Source of the DNA: a virus
IMG/VR virus record: IMGVR_UViG_3300034105_002646
Coordinates: 1-50,318 of that record
DNA length: 50,318 nucleotides
Strand: one strand, 5' to 3'
Positions 1-9,971 of this stretch are shown one piece after another; the stretch's first letter is position 1; each line of letters opens with the position of its first letter. Made by a program: the position numbers and the translations under genes. Below the pieces are notes generated by a model, which was not told where the DNA came from, did not search any database, and saw only the letters and a list, made by a program, of their open reading frames with translations.

Positions 1-971
1 GCATCCGTTGCACCATTACCAGCATTTTCACCTAAGAAATTTGAGTATTCGGCATTTGTTGTTTGATAACCAGCAAAATCACCCAAGAAATTTGAATTAT
101 TTGCATTTTGTGAATTCCAACCAGCATGATTACCTAAAAAATTTGATTGGTAAGCACCTGATGCATATTGCCCAGCATTATTACCAAAGAAATTTGAATT
201 ATAAGCAGCTGACCCACCCCAACCAGCTTGAGTACCCATGAAATTTGATTGGTAAGCACCTGATGCATATTGCCCAGCATTATTACCAAAGAAATTTGAA
301 TTGCTGGCACCTGTTGCTTGATAACCAGCAGCATTACCAATGAAATTTGAATATGATGCACTTTTTGCTCCACTACCAGCATCAGGCCCAAAAAAGTTTG
401 AATATGACGCACCTGTTGCTTGATAACCAGTACCAACTAATCCAGTTGAAAATAAACTATTGGTATTTTCAACTGTTATTGGCGATGATGTTCCACTAGC
501 AAACCCACTTACATTAAATATTGTACCACTATTATTAGTAAAAGTAGCAATACCAGTATTTTGATTATAAGTACCACCAGTAGTAAATGTATCTGTATAT
601 CCACTACTAAAACCACTTACACTAAATGTTCCACCACTATTATTGGTAAAACTAACAATACCCGTATTTGAATTATAAGTTCCACCAGTAATAGTCATAT
701 CAGTAGCTAATATACCTAAATTTTGTGTAAAATTGGTATTATCATTATTTCTAATTGTTAAATCATAATTACCTTGATTAAAAGTAAAACCAGTTACATA
801 AGTATTAGACCCAGAAAAAGTGACCTCGTTTTCTATTAAATCAATTATTTGTTGCATGTCTGCTTTATATGAGCTACCATTAGGGTCTTGTGAAGTATCA
901 TTAATTAATACAACATGCATAATATCTGTTAATGTAAGTCCCGATGCTTTTTGTCTTTCAGTTAATTTCAT
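1..971 (-). CDS. tail fibre/adhesin with 17-aa repeats (partial, 3' end outside window)
   Basis: An open frame on the minus strand starts at the ATG complementary to 969-971 and has no stop before the window edge, so the C-terminus is missing. The N-terminus (MKLTERQKASG...) looks like a fibre attachment region. It is followed by two related beta-rich segments of about 35 aa built on Y-x3-TG-x3-FTNNSG-x2-F-x-VSGF (roughly 505-690). Then come eight consecutive 17-aa repeats with the core SNF(F/L/I/M)G-x2-AG. Such short Gly/Asn/Ala repeats are typical of trimeric beta-solenoid fibre or YadA-head-like shafts. Inference: a receptor-binding or side tail fibre, the last gene of the baseplate/fibre run. 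The leader is A-rich with no Shine-Dalgarno; a TATAAATAT (plus strand) lies 13 nt upstream. The exact fibre type is unknown. Confidence 0.8.
   Translation of the reverse strand, partial: MKLTERQKASGLTLTDIMHVVLINDTSQDPNGSSYKADMQQIIDLIENEVTFSGSNTYVTGFTFNQGNYDLTIRNNDNTNFTQNLGILATDMTITGGTYNSNTGIVSFTNNSGGTFSVSGFSSGYTDTFTTGGTYNQNTGIATFTNNSGTIFNVSGFASGTSSPITVENTNSLFSTGLVGTGYQATGASYSNFFGPDAGSGAKSASYSNFIGNAAGYQATGASNSNFFGNNAGQYASGAYQSNFMGTQAGWGGSAAYNSNFFGNNAGQYASGAYQSNFLGNHAGWNSQNANNSNFLGDFAGYQTTNAEYSNFLGENAGNGATD
18..425 (-). repeat. eight tandem 51-bp (17-aa) repeats inside the fibre gene
   Basis: Eight in-frame 17-residue units, first YQATGASYSNFFGPDAG and last YQTTNAEYSNFLGENAG, followed by the start of a ninth at the window edge. 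SNF, G and the AG pair are nearly invariant; the first six residues vary. Two units (QYASGAYQSNF...) are almost identical to each other at DNA level, which suggests recent unit duplication or recombination. Confidence 0.9.
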
Positions 972-980
972 TTCTTTGTT

Positions 981-993
981 TATTTATAAATAT
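981..993 (-). promoter_or_regulatory. phage promoter-like motif ATATTTATAAATA
   Basis: On the minus strand this reads ATATTTATAAATA, 9-13 nt before the fibre ATG. It contains a T4-late-like TATAAATA. The same ATATTTATA core precedes several other transcription-unit heads in the window. Promoter function is inferred; the motif is AT-only and the genome is AT-rich. Confidence 0.35.
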
Positions 994-1022
994 TATAAAA
1001 TACGTAATGTTTTAATTTTTAT

Positions 1023-3182
1023 TTAAATAATATATGTTGAACTGCTATACGTTGCTACACCACCTGAATAACGATATGCTAATACATAAGGCCCACTATA
1101 ATTATAGTTAGATATTGGTCTAGCATATATTTCATAATCAAGATTATTTAGTAAATTAGGTAATCTAATTTCAAATTGACCTAATCTTTGTACATTAGTC
1201 AAAGCATTATTATATGGTAATGAATCAATATATGAAGAAGTAATTGCAGATAAACTAGGTATCAAAGTACTTGTCCCAGAATACGGATACATTTTATTTC
1301 CATATGAATTATAAACTACATATGAATCAAACAATGTAGATGCTGTAGCTCGACCAGTAGTAGATGGATTATTTGCAACTTGTATCCTAGCAAAAGGTCT
1401 ATCTCCTTTAAGACCAACATTACTTATATAATTATTAGCAGTAGCACCTGTTGTTGAACCATTGATTAAATTAATAATATAATTAAGATTACCTTGACAA
1501 TTAATTTGACAATTAGTAAAAGAAAAATTATTTGCTGGTGGTAATCTTGGTTGTGTTACTGTTAATGTATAATTTGATGCACTCATACCACTACTTACTA
1601 TCATTGTTGGTGGGTGTAAATAAAAATCTGTAGCACGACTATTATCTCCACATATTGTTAAAGGAGAATTTATACTACTATAATAATGTCTAAGATAAAC
1701 AAATCTATAATAACTAATTATTGCAGGATTTGTAGTACCACTATATAAAAATACTTTTATTGCTGAATCGTAAGAATTTTTAAAATCAAAATAATTAGAA
1801 AATTCCATATAATATGTTGCAGCTGAGGTAATAGCATTGTATGTCCTATTAAATATCACAGTATTACCTGTTGAAACGCAATTAAAAGTACCAATATCTG
1901 GTAGATTGGCGTTATTACATACACTTTGACCACTTAAATTCATATCACCATAATTATCATTTGAATTTACTGGTGAATGTTTACTAGCACCACCACCCAA
2001 ATAATTATAAATTTGAGGTAACGCTATTGGTCCACCTATTAATTTTGCCGTATAACGAATATATCCACAAGTACCAATAATAGGAGTTATAGTACTGGCA
2101 CTAAGTTTAAATGATGTATTTTTATATGCTTCATAATCACCTAATGTTGTGTCAATAGTATCAAAACATTTTAAACTTAAATTCCATGATGTATCAGGAT
2201 TAGTTGTATTTGGTGTTACATCAATTGTTAAAAAATCATTAGGTGTTATAGTTAAACCAGTTAAACACAAAACTTTTGGGTAACTTACCAAATAAATTTG
2301 CCTAGGTATTGTTGATGGGTTTATATAAGAAAGACCACCATTAGTATTTAATATCATATTTTCTAAAACTACTGGATTAGAATAATTAACACCTGAAAAC
2401 GTTATTTTAATTGTATCAGGTACACTAATACAATTAAAAGATAATGCAAAATAATTTGTAGCACCAGTTAATAAAAATTTAGCTTTTAAAGGTGTTGGTA
2501 ATACCCCATTTGATTTTGCATCAAAAGTCATTGTATGAGAATAAGTTGTTGCTGAATTACCATTAGAACAATTAAAATCTTGAACAGTTACATTAGGTAA
2601 ACAATTTAAATCAGCAAGTACTTGACCTGTACCACCTGTTGATGAAAATGTTACCCCACTTGTTGGTGAAGATGTTAGACCAGTAAGGATTATTTTTTGT
2701 AATCTTGGTCTATATACACCTCCAACTTGTATTAAATCACTGAAAGGTTGTTGATACCCGTAAGTGTATTTTGTTCCTTTTCCAGAAGTAAAAGCTAAAT
2801 TTGTTAAACTATCTGGTCCATACCAATTTATTAAATAATCACTAATATTTGTATGACATGACCCTGTTAATTCACCAATACTAAGTTTACCAATACTATT
2901 AGTGTTGGTAAAAGCACTAAAATTTAAATTACAAACATCACAAACTTGATTACATGAAATATCAATATAGACACAATAATTATTTGTTGACAATATTTTA
3001 ATTTTTGTTGTTTCATCTGGTATGTTATTTATAACATATGGACAATTACCTCCAGTAATAGCAGATAATGATAAAGTACCAAATGAGATGTTATAATTAT
3101 CACTATCCGAATAAAGAGTTAACGGATTTGTTAATATAGTTGTTCCTGTATATGATAAACATGTTGATGCTGAAAATGGCAT
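1023..3182 (-). CDS. hypothetical tail/baseplate-associated structural protein (719 aa)
   Basis: A 719-aa protein with no family I can name. It is rich in Ser, Thr, Asn, Gly and Tyr, has many scattered cysteines (for example CNQVCDVCNLNF near residue 80), and lacks a signal peptide or membrane segment. This composition fits a secreted or virion surface beta-sandwich protein. It lies between the 1023-aa TSP1-containing protein and the terminal fibre gene, all on one strand with short gaps (43 nt upstream, 51 nt downstream), so it is probably co-transcribed with the baseplate/fibre genes. Likely role: fibre, fibre connector or baseplate-periphery protein. Start chosen: the ATG at 3180-3182, the first in the frame, with an A/T-rich leader. 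Confidence 0.6.
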   Translation of the reverse strand: MPFSASTCLSYTGTTILTNPLTLYSDSDNYNISFGTLSLSAITGGNCPYVINNIPDETTKIKILSTNNYCVYIDISCNQVCDVCNLNFSAFTNTNSIGKLSIGELTGSCHTNISDYLINWYGPDSLTNLAFTSGKGTKYTYGYQQPFSDLIQVGGVYRPRLQKIILTGLTSSPTSGVTFSSTGGTGQVLADLNCLPNVTVQDFNCSNGNSATTYSHTMTFDAKSNGVLPTPLKAKFLLTGATNYFALSFNCISVPDTIKITFSGVNYSNPVVLENMILNTNGGLSYINPSTIPRQIYLVSYPKVLCLTGLTITPNDFLTIDVTPNTTNPDTSWNLSLKCFDTIDTTLGDYEAYKNTSFKLSASTITPIIGTCGYIRYTAKLIGGPIALPQIYNYLGGGASKHSPVNSNDNYGDMNLSGQSVCNNANLPDIGTFNCVSTGNTVIFNRTYNAITSAATYYMEFSNYFDFKNSYDSAIKVFLYSGTTNPAIISYYRFVYLRHYYSSINSPLTICGDNSRATDFYLHPPTMIVSSGMSASNYTLTVTQPRLPPANNFSFTNCQINCQGNLNYIINLINGSTTGATANNYISNVGLKGDRPFARIQVANNPSTTGRATASTLFDSYVVYNSYGNKMYPYSGTSTLIPSLSAITSSYIDSLPYNNALTNVQRLGQFEIRLPNLLNNLDYEIYARPISNYNYSGPYVLAYRYSGGVATYSSSTYII

Positions 3183-3225
3183 ATTTTTATTTTATTTATT
3201 ATTATGTTATTTGTAAATTACCTAC

Positions 3226-6200
3226 TTAACCACCTACTTTACCTAAAAATTCAGAACCAGCACTTATTTGCGATAAATAAATAGTATCATAAATGGTTTT
3301 ATTTACTACGGTATTAGTTGGGTTATTAGTTGAAGTAATATATGTTGTTATTATTTCAATATTTTTATTTTCACAAAAAATAACTTTAATTTTATTTGTT
3401 TTATTTAATTCAAGTTTTGTATCACAATCATTTGTTTTACAAAAGATTGATGTGTATTCTTTATATTTAAATTTTTGTTCATCAAATATTGTGTTTGTGT
3501 GTATTTTAACACTACCCCAAATACTAGTAGATGGAATTACTTGTTCTATTATATCTATCCAATAATCACCTACAAGATTAGAAAAGTTATCCATAGTAAC
3601 ATAATTGAAAGCTGAACTAGTAGTATTCACATAATTAGCACTAATTAAATATCTTTCATAAATCGCTCTAAGTGTTGGGTACGAAGATATCGTTTGTCTA
3701 TTTTTAGCATCAATTAATTCTGAAAGTATCATATTTTCAAAATCATTAGTGGTTTTAATTGACGATAAATCAGTAGTAATTATTTCAGTAAAATCAAGAC
3801 TACCATCACCACAACATGCCGTATTTTGATTAATTTTACCATCCATAAAAATATATGAAAAATCATTCATGAAAAGAAAACATTCATCATCTTGAAAATT
3901 TTTAATCAAGTCTTCACACGGATTACAATAAGTTACACCGCTTAATAAACCACTATTATCATTTAAATAAGTCCACATATCTGTTTCAATTGCTGAAGCA
4001 ATACTAATATTTAAATCAATTTCTTTTGAATTTATTATTAATCTATCATCATTTAAATCATAATTAGTTTGTCTAAATGGATTATCCCCATTATTTTTAG
4101 CAATAAGAAACTCTCTACTAGTTTGAGTAGTTATATCAGACCATGATTTTTTATTATCAACAACTCTTTTTAAATCAAAACCTGGATTTTTTGATATTAA
4201 AATATCATTTCTATCATAAAATTTACAAACCTTATCTAATACTATATTATCCAATAAAACACAAAAATCAACACATGAAAAATTAACTTTAAGGGTCATT
4301 TTTATTTTTTTATTAGTTATTAAACTAATAACTTTTGGGTCACTAATTACTGTTGTATATGTTAACCAATTTGAACCTAAAGCATTTTTTGGTAGTGTTT
4401 TTAAATCAATATTTGGAAATAATGTTTCAATAAGTGAATTACAACTAGTAGTATTTGGGGTTTCTTCAAAAGTATTATTTATTGTTAAACTTGTACAATC
4501 TGACAATCCAATATCAGTATTTGATGGGTCACCACAAATATAAAAACCACTATCACCAGATGTAGTTAAATAATCATATAATTTGCTAGTTTTATTAATA
4601 GCTGGAAATGTTACTGCTGAAAACGCAATTTTAGTTTCCATATCATCATCAATATAATCTAAATGCATTTCTATATCTAATGATTCTAATGCCTGAGTTG
4701 CCGTACTACATGTAGAGTTAGATGTAACACCTGTTTCAATATTGCTTTCTAAACTAATTAATGCATTTTGTTGTTTAGTTAATTTATCTTTTAAATTAGT
4801 TAAATCAATCATTAAACTATTTAATTGATTTAACAAATTAGTTTTTGCACCAAAAGGTGTATCACATGAATAAATTAAAAGATTAGTATCTGATGATTGA
4901 GTCACTATTTGTTTAACGTCATTACATGTATATGAATTAGGGTCACCTTGTATAAATAAATTATATTTTTCTACACCTAATATATTTTTCCAAGTAACTA
5001 AACCAGCCTCTGTTAAACAATAATTTACCTTAGTATATGTTGTGGTATCTGTTTTATAAACACTAGTATTTACTAATGTATTATCAATTGTTTTTGAAGC
5101 AAAACCGCTATTATCAAAAGAAGATAATTTACCTAAGGTAGGAAAAACACCAGGTGTTGTAGTAATAACACTGGTACAACCAGCTTTAGATTCAAAATAA
5201 TCACCAGCTTCAATTTTAACCCCAATAATATCTGCTTTATATCCTCTAGCACAAAAAGTATAATATTCACCAAGACCAAGTGGTTTAAATGTCTGACTTT
5301 GAGTTAGCCCATTACAATCCTGATATGTTAATGTTCTAGAAGTATTAAAAGGTTTAAACATATAGGTTCTACATGGTTTATCTGGTGGACATATTCCATT
5401 ATTAACTATTGTTGCACTACTACTTGGATTTACATTTCTCGCACAAAATTTTGTACCTGATGTGGTATAAGGTATACGGTATCTTGGAACAATTAATCCA
5501 TTACAATCAGTTATAGTAACATCTTCACCATTTGTATTAGTTGTAGTTACAATAAATTCATAACATGTAGTTGAAGTGTCTGGTACTATACATGATTGGG
5601 TTTCAGTTGTTACTGGACATGATGTACCACCGTACATAGGTTCAGTTAAAATAGGTCTAATTCTAGTTTGTGAAGAATTAACACACGTTGACCAAGCTGA
5701 CCAATCACCAACAACACAATTAACTGGTAAATCAGGAGTTACTATTTGAAAGTTATCACATATAATTGAATATGGTGTAATCGCTATTTCTTCATTTTTA
5801 GAAATAATAGCGTTAGTTGTAACTTCTATTTGAGAATTTAATGTTTCAATACTTTGTTGAGTAGTGTTTATTTGAGTTAGAGTTGCCTCGCTAACATAGT
5901 TTGTTGTAATTGTTGGGTTAGTTATATTATTTAAACTTTCACATTTAATTTTCAATAAATAATCAAAACTAATTTTTAAATTACACGTTTCATTTTCAAA
6001 ATCATCAACAAAAAATAAAGTACCGTCATTACCTTTAGGGTTAATAACAAGATTAATAGGTTCACTAAAACCACATGTTATAGGTACATTAGACCATTTA
6101 CATTTTTGAGTATTAATATCAAAAGAATATGTAGTGTCTAATGTTTTACAACATTCTAGTGTTAATTGTACTGGATATAAATCAAGTGTAGAGTTTTTAT

Positions 6201-6297
6201 AAAATACACTAACAGTTCCATCGCTATTTTTTTGAACTAACCCTTTATTTGCCTCAATTTCACTTTTAGTAAAACAATTATTTTGTGTGTCTGCCAT
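3226..6297 (-). CDS. cysteine-rich structural protein with a thrombospondin type 1 repeat (1023 aa)
   Basis: A long, cysteine-rich protein. Residues about 194-236 match a thrombospondin type 1 repeat: WSAWSTC, then R-x-R, then GGTSCP and a final E-x2-SC, which is the standard W-x2-W-x2-C ... GG-x2-C ... C order. An ECCK...CKWS element at residues 48-69 resembles one in the upstream 892-aa protein. A short Gln/Thr-rich, coiled-coil-like stretch covers about residues 138-170. No signal peptide or membrane segment is seen. The gene starts 1 nt after the upstream stop, so translation is probably coupled. TSP1 repeats are adhesion modules elsewhere; here I infer a virion surface or baseplate-periphery protein involved in host contact. 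The overall family is not recognised. Confidence 0.7.
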   Translation of the reverse strand: MADTQNNCFTKSEIEANKGLVQKNSDGTVSVFYKNSTLDLYPVQLTLECCKTLDTTYSFDINTQKCKWSNVPITCGFSEPINLVINPKGNDGTLFFVDDFENETCNLKISFDYLLKIKCESLNNITNPTITTNYVSEATLTQINTTQQSIETLNSQIEVTTNAIISKNEEIAITPYSIICDNFQIVTPDLPVNCVVGDWSAWSTCVNSSQTRIRPILTEPMYGGTSCPVTTETQSCIVPDTSTTCYEFIVTTTNTNGEDVTITDCNGLIVPRYRIPYTTSGTKFCARNVNPSSSATIVNNGICPPDKPCRTYMFKPFNTSRTLTYQDCNGLTQSQTFKPLGLGEYYTFCARGYKADIIGVKIEAGDYFESKAGCTSVITTTPGVFPTLGKLSSFDNSGFASKTIDNTLVNTSVYKTDTTTYTKVNYCLTEAGLVTWKNILGVEKYNLFIQGDPNSYTCNDVKQIVTQSSDTNLLIYSCDTPFGAKTNLLNQLNSLMIDLTNLKDKLTKQQNALISLESNIETGVTSNSTCSTATQALESLDIEMHLDYIDDDMETKIAFSAVTFPAINKTSKLYDYLTTSGDSGFYICGDPSNTDIGLSDCTSLTINNTFEETPNTTSCNSLIETLFPNIDLKTLPKNALGSNWLTYTTVISDPKVISLITNKKIKMTLKVNFSCVDFCVLLDNIVLDKVCKFYDRNDILISKNPGFDLKRVVDNKKSWSDITTQTSREFLIAKNNGDNPFRQTNYDLNDDRLIINSKEIDLNISIASAIETDMWTYLNDNSGLLSGVTYCNPCEDLIKNFQDDECFLFMNDFSYIFMDGKINQNTACCGDGSLDFTEIITTDLSSIKTTNDFENMILSELIDAKNRQTISSYPTLRAIYERYLISANYVNTTSSAFNYVTMDNFSNLVGDYWIDIIEQVIPSTSIWGSVKIHTNTIFDEQKFKYKEYTSIFCKTNDCDTKLELNKTNKIKVIFCENKNIEIITTYITSTNNPTNTVVNKTIYDTIYLSQISAGSEFLGKVGG
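5590..5718 (-). other. thrombospondin type 1 (TSP1) domain
   Basis: Residues 194-236 of the 1023-aa protein contain WSAWSTC, TRIRPILTEP, GGTSCP and TETQSC. The Trp pair, Arg-x-Arg, Gly-Gly and cysteines sit in TSP1 order. Seen directly from the motif; no profile search was possible. Confidence 0.75.
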
Positions 6298-6298
6298 T

Positions 6299-8977
6299 TT
6301 ATCTTGTTATATTTCTTATTTTTAATGTTGAACAACATCCTACGTTACCATCTCTTTTTTGTTTTAAGAAAATTGCCATTTCACTGTATTCACCCTTTTT
6401 TAAATCTTCTAATCCGTTTTGAGTTAATTTACAACCATAACCTTTTTCACCAGTGTATGGGTCTAAAGTATTAGGTGTTGGTACTGTAAAGTTAGCTTGG
6501 CCTATTAAACAATGTGAACCATCTGGTGTTACAACACCTAGACTACCATCTTCTTTTATGAATTCCATATAGTTATCTTGTTCTACAGTATTTAACGGTA
6601 ATAATATTGGTTGGAAAATTGGTGACCATTTACAAGCAACATTACAACCACAATTACCTATTGTGTCACTAGTTTTGCAACATACATACCCTGTATTTTT
6701 TATTTTATTATTTTCCATTATACTATAAATAGTTGGAAAACCAGCATTTGCTTTACAACATTCTTTAGTAGCATAAATACTAGTATTAATAATTGGGTTA
6801 TGATTAGCATCATAAAATATATTTTTATCTTTGTCATATGTATTATATTTAAAAGATAAATAACCATAATTAGTTATTTCAGGGATAGATGCCATATCAT
6901 AACAAGGTAGAGGTTTAACATATTCTTTAATATCTATACAAATACTCAAAGCATCATCATCGCTTGCTGGTGAACAACCACATTCATTTGTTGTTGGTTG
7001 TGGATTTGGGTCTGGAATAACACTACTCGTTACTACTATACAATTACCAATATCTGAACCATCATCATTGATTGAATCTACATAAGTTTTACCACTATAA
7101 TTAGTTATATCACCAACATTATAATTAGTAAATAATTTAGTACTACCAGTTGTTATTGTTTCAGATGTAAACGTAACAGCTGAAAAATTAGGTATTAACC
7201 CTTTAAATTGATTAATATATGCATATCCACCATCATATGGTCCTAAATGTGGGTTATTACCAGCGATAATATCACGAACTGAATTTGAACCACCTGTTTC
7301 TCTAAACCAAAGACCGTAATTTTGATAGTATAAAGAACCAGTATCTTCTAATGGATATGGATAACCTTCATTGTCAATAGGATATATTGTTAAATCAGTA
7401 TTATCTAAACCATTTAAATCTAAAGTCGCCCTAAATAAATCCATATCTATTGGGTTATCAGCTTTATATATGTATTCATTAAAAGTAACTAAACCTAATG
7501 GAATACCTATAAATTTAAGTAAAAATTCTATAGATTTACGTGCACCTTTTGATTTCCATAACCATGGTGAGTTTAATATTATTCTTCTCCATAATTCGAT
7601 ATCAGCTTCAACAGCTGTTAAACCAACTGATTGACCTTCGTAAGTGGAATTAGATGTTGTTACATAACTAGATAATAAACCATTTTCAATTACTGAAGAT
7701 GTTAATTCCCAACCTAAAACTCTAGCTAAGTTTTTAATATAAATGTCAGGTATATTATTTTGTTTATTATAAGAAACAGTATTAGCAAATGAAATACCAT
7801 CAATAAAATTATTTATTTCATCAAAACTCCTACCATATATTCTAAGTGTTTTTGTTACTTTTTGACCTGTAGAATCTTTATCTAAATCATATAAATTAAT
7901 AGGAGCGGTATCAAAAGATGATATAGAATCTGATACTAAAACCCTATTCATTAAATCACTACTACTTAAATCATTATTACTTGATATATCTAATAATTTT
8001 GTTGCGTAATCAACATATGCATCAGTGTCAAAATCAATATTATAACCATCAGTTGTTGGCCAAGTTACTGAATCTGTAACATATAAAACAATACCAGCAT
8101 CTGATTTAATTGAATAATTAAATGTTGCTGTGTATTTAGGCATAATTAATCTATTCAGTAAATAATATTCAAAATCTGGTAATTCATTAAAGAATGTTTC
8201 TTCTTTAAGTTTATTAGGTTTTATATGATATGATATATTTGATGTTGAAACACCTGAAAATGGGTCTCCTTTAACATTGAAATATATGTAATCATTTGTT
8301 GGGTATGTTGCACCAGTAAAGTTTAATACTGAATATTCTGTATTATTAATTAAAACAACATACGATTCATAATTAACTGTTACATTTCTTAAATCATTAT
8401 TAACATTAAATGTATCAATAATACTACCACTTTTAAGTATATTTAATTGATAATTATTATTAATGAAATTTGTATTTATTCTAAATGATGATGTATCATT
8501 TGTTAAATCATAAATGTAATTATCATAAGTATTTCCTACAATAGTATTATTGTTAGAATTTAATGCAGTATTTTTAACATATAAAGATGCTGGCCAATTA
8601 GTTATTATATTTTCTAAAGAAACCCTTACAAATTCATTTAATGAACCAAATTGAGCGTAGAATTTTAAATTACCCTTATCTAAATTAAGTAAAACACCAG
8701 CATTATCAGTAAGCAATTTATTTGCATCAGCAAGAGTTAAATCTAAATCAGTTAATGATACAAAATTAGAAAATTTATTTGTGACAAAAAATTTATCACT
8801 TTTTGGGTCCATATTGGTAGTAATATTGAAATTACCCATGGTAAACAACGGGGTTCCACCTTCACTAGCTACTTGTAAACCAACTAGGTCAGGGGTAAAA
8901 TTTCTATATTCGATACCGTTACCAAAAAGTTCTCTTTTTGCGTAACCAACTACCTTAACCCTAGGATTATCACTCAT
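6299..8977 (-). CDS. baseplate wedge protein, tentatively gp7/P2 gpI-like (892 aa)
   Basis: An 892-aa protein. A central helical segment (about residues 460-500) reads LWRRIILNSPWLWKSKGARK followed by SIEFLLKFIG. This resembles the R-x-L...KG-x3-SIE-x-LL...G signature of P2 gpI-type tail proteins, which in contractile tails pair with the J/gp6 protein in the wedge. The C-terminal third is cysteine-rich (ECCK, VCCK, NCGCNVACKW and a final GCCS) and may bind metal or form disulfides. The gene is 9 nt downstream of the 316-aa gene and 1 nt upstream of the 1023-aa gene, so it is part of a tightly packed late operon. The gpI relation is an inference from a short motif; an alternative is a phage-specific baseplate protein. 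Confidence 0.6.
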   Translation of the reverse strand: MSDNPRVKVVGYAKRELFGNGIEYRNFTPDLVGLQVASEGGTPLFTMGNFNITTNMDPKSDKFFVTNKFSNFVSLTDLDLTLADANKLLTDNAGVLLNLDKGNLKFYAQFGSLNEFVRVSLENIITNWPASLYVKNTALNSNNNTIVGNTYDNYIYDLTNDTSSFRINTNFINNNYQLNILKSGSIIDTFNVNNDLRNVTVNYESYVVLINNTEYSVLNFTGATYPTNDYIYFNVKGDPFSGVSTSNISYHIKPNKLKEETFFNELPDFEYYLLNRLIMPKYTATFNYSIKSDAGIVLYVTDSVTWPTTDGYNIDFDTDAYVDYATKLLDISSNNDLSSSDLMNRVLVSDSISSFDTAPINLYDLDKDSTGQKVTKTLRIYGRSFDEINNFIDGISFANTVSYNKQNNIPDIYIKNLARVLGWELTSSVIENGLLSSYVTTSNSTYEGQSVGLTAVEADIELWRRIILNSPWLWKSKGARKSIEFLLKFIGIPLGLVTFNEYIYKADNPIDMDLFRATLDLNGLDNTDLTIYPIDNEGYPYPLEDTGSLYYQNYGLWFRETGGSNSVRDIIAGNNPHLGPYDGGYAYINQFKGLIPNFSAVTFTSETITTGSTKLFTNYNVGDITNYSGKTYVDSINDDGSDIGNCIVVTSSVIPDPNPQPTTNECGCSPASDDDALSICIDIKEYVKPLPCYDMASIPEITNYGYLSFKYNTYDKDKNIFYDANHNPIINTSIYATKECCKANAGFPTIYSIMENNKIKNTGYVCCKTSDTIGNCGCNVACKWSPIFQPILLPLNTVEQDNYMEFIKEDGSLGVVTPDGSHCLIGQANFTVPTPNTLDPYTGEKGYGCKLTQNGLEDLKKGEYSEMAIFLKQKRDGNVGCCSTLKIRNITR

Positions 8978-8986
8978 TATCTATAC

Positions 8987-9937
8987 TTATATTGTTGTTA
9001 TTGTACTAAATGTTTTATTGAAATCAACACTACTTCTTTCTTCCCTTACTTCAAATAATGGAGTACCAGTATATACGTCTTTTATCTCGTATAAGTTGTA
9101 TTGTTTATAAATATCATTATTAAAATTATATATAGTATAAATTCCATCATCAAGGGATTTTGTTTGATTTCCAAACATAGCAAAAGCAAGTGTTTCAACA
9201 TCATGTTGTACCATTTCAATTTCAACCATCAAAGGATTAAAAAAAGTATTGGTAATTATTACTTGTTGATTTGGTTGTCCTATAAACGGAAACACATTTG
9301 GATTAACACTAGAAGATGAACTCGGTGTTACTGTACAATACGTAAGTGTTGAATTGTCATTGAATCTATAACGAATAGCTTTTTGACTTGTGTTAGTAAG
9401 ATTTTGATTAACTGGTTCAGCTCTATTATTAGATGTAATTACTCTATAAAAATTATTTATTTTATTATCTGTTGTTGATGTATTTGTATTCAAATATTCA
9501 ATTCTATAACCAACCAACCCATTATTTTCAAATCTATTAGCAAATGCGGTTGGAACACTTGCAATATCAAATACTAAACCTTTGGTATCTGGATAGGCTG
9601 ATAATACACCTACATCAACAATTCTAGTACGAATTTCAATTGGTTTAATAATGATTGTATAAAAACCTTTTGTACCAAAAGTAGCTGTTGGCAATTTAAG
9701 TGTATACATACCTCCAAAAACTTCAAAACCAGCTGTATTTGAATTTAATCCAGTTGATACATTTGATTGACCTCTATTTGGGTTATTTATTTTAATTAGA
9801 TAATCACTACTTGGACTTAATTTTTGTAACGTTGTGTTACCAATACTATCTCTAGACGCTGAAAAATGATAAAATATTTCTACATCATCTGGTGTTATAT
9901 CTGCTGGTCTTACTATACCAAAAGTGCCTACGCTCAT
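8987..9937 (-). CDS. hypothetical baseplate-region structural protein (316 aa)
   Basis: A 316-aa protein without a recognised family. It has alternating polar/hydrophobic beta-type sequence, no signal peptide and no membrane segment. In the ancestral order it would directly follow the 302-aa gene, but a plus-strand homing endonuclease gene and a displaced gene fragment now separate the two. Position within the wedge/fibre run suggests a virion component. The ATG at 9935-9937 follows an A/T-only leader. A TATAAATAT near 9103 lies inside this gene about 125 nt before the next start; I do not treat it as a promoter. Confidence 0.6.
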   Translation of the reverse strand: MSVGTFGIVRPADITPDDVEIFYHFSASRDSIGNTTLQKLSPSSDYLIKINNPNRGQSNVSTGLNSNTAGFEVFGGMYTLKLPTATFGTKGFYTIIIKPIEIRTRIVDVGVLSAYPDTKGLVFDIASVPTAFANRFENNGLVGYRIEYLNTNTSTTDNKINNFYRVITSNNRAEPVNQNLTNTSQKAIRYRFNDNSTLTYCTVTPSSSSSVNPNVFPFIGQPNQQVIITNTFFNPLMVEIEMVQHDVETLAFAMFGNQTKSLDDGIYTIYNFNNDIYKQYNLYEIKDVYTGTPLFEVREERSSVDFNKTFSTITTI

Positions 9938-9971
9938 TGCTTTATTTGTTTTTTAATTATGTTATTTTTTA

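Noticed and set aside
18-425. CRISPR array
   Set aside because: The repeats are 51-bp in-frame coding units without spacers, inside an open reading frame.
134-436. 100-aa minus-strand ORF in the repeat region
   Set aside because: It is an out-of-frame shadow of the fibre gene repeats; the fibre frame shows ordered domains and the SNF-G-AG repeats.
820-1026. 68-aa plus-strand ORF
   Set aside because: Antisense to the start of the fibre gene, with no homology features or ribosome site.
9103-9111. ATATTTATA motif as a promoter for the 892-aa gene
   Set aside because: It lies inside the 316-aa coding region about 125 nt from the next start, and the two genes are packed as one operon; chance is likely in AT-rich DNA.
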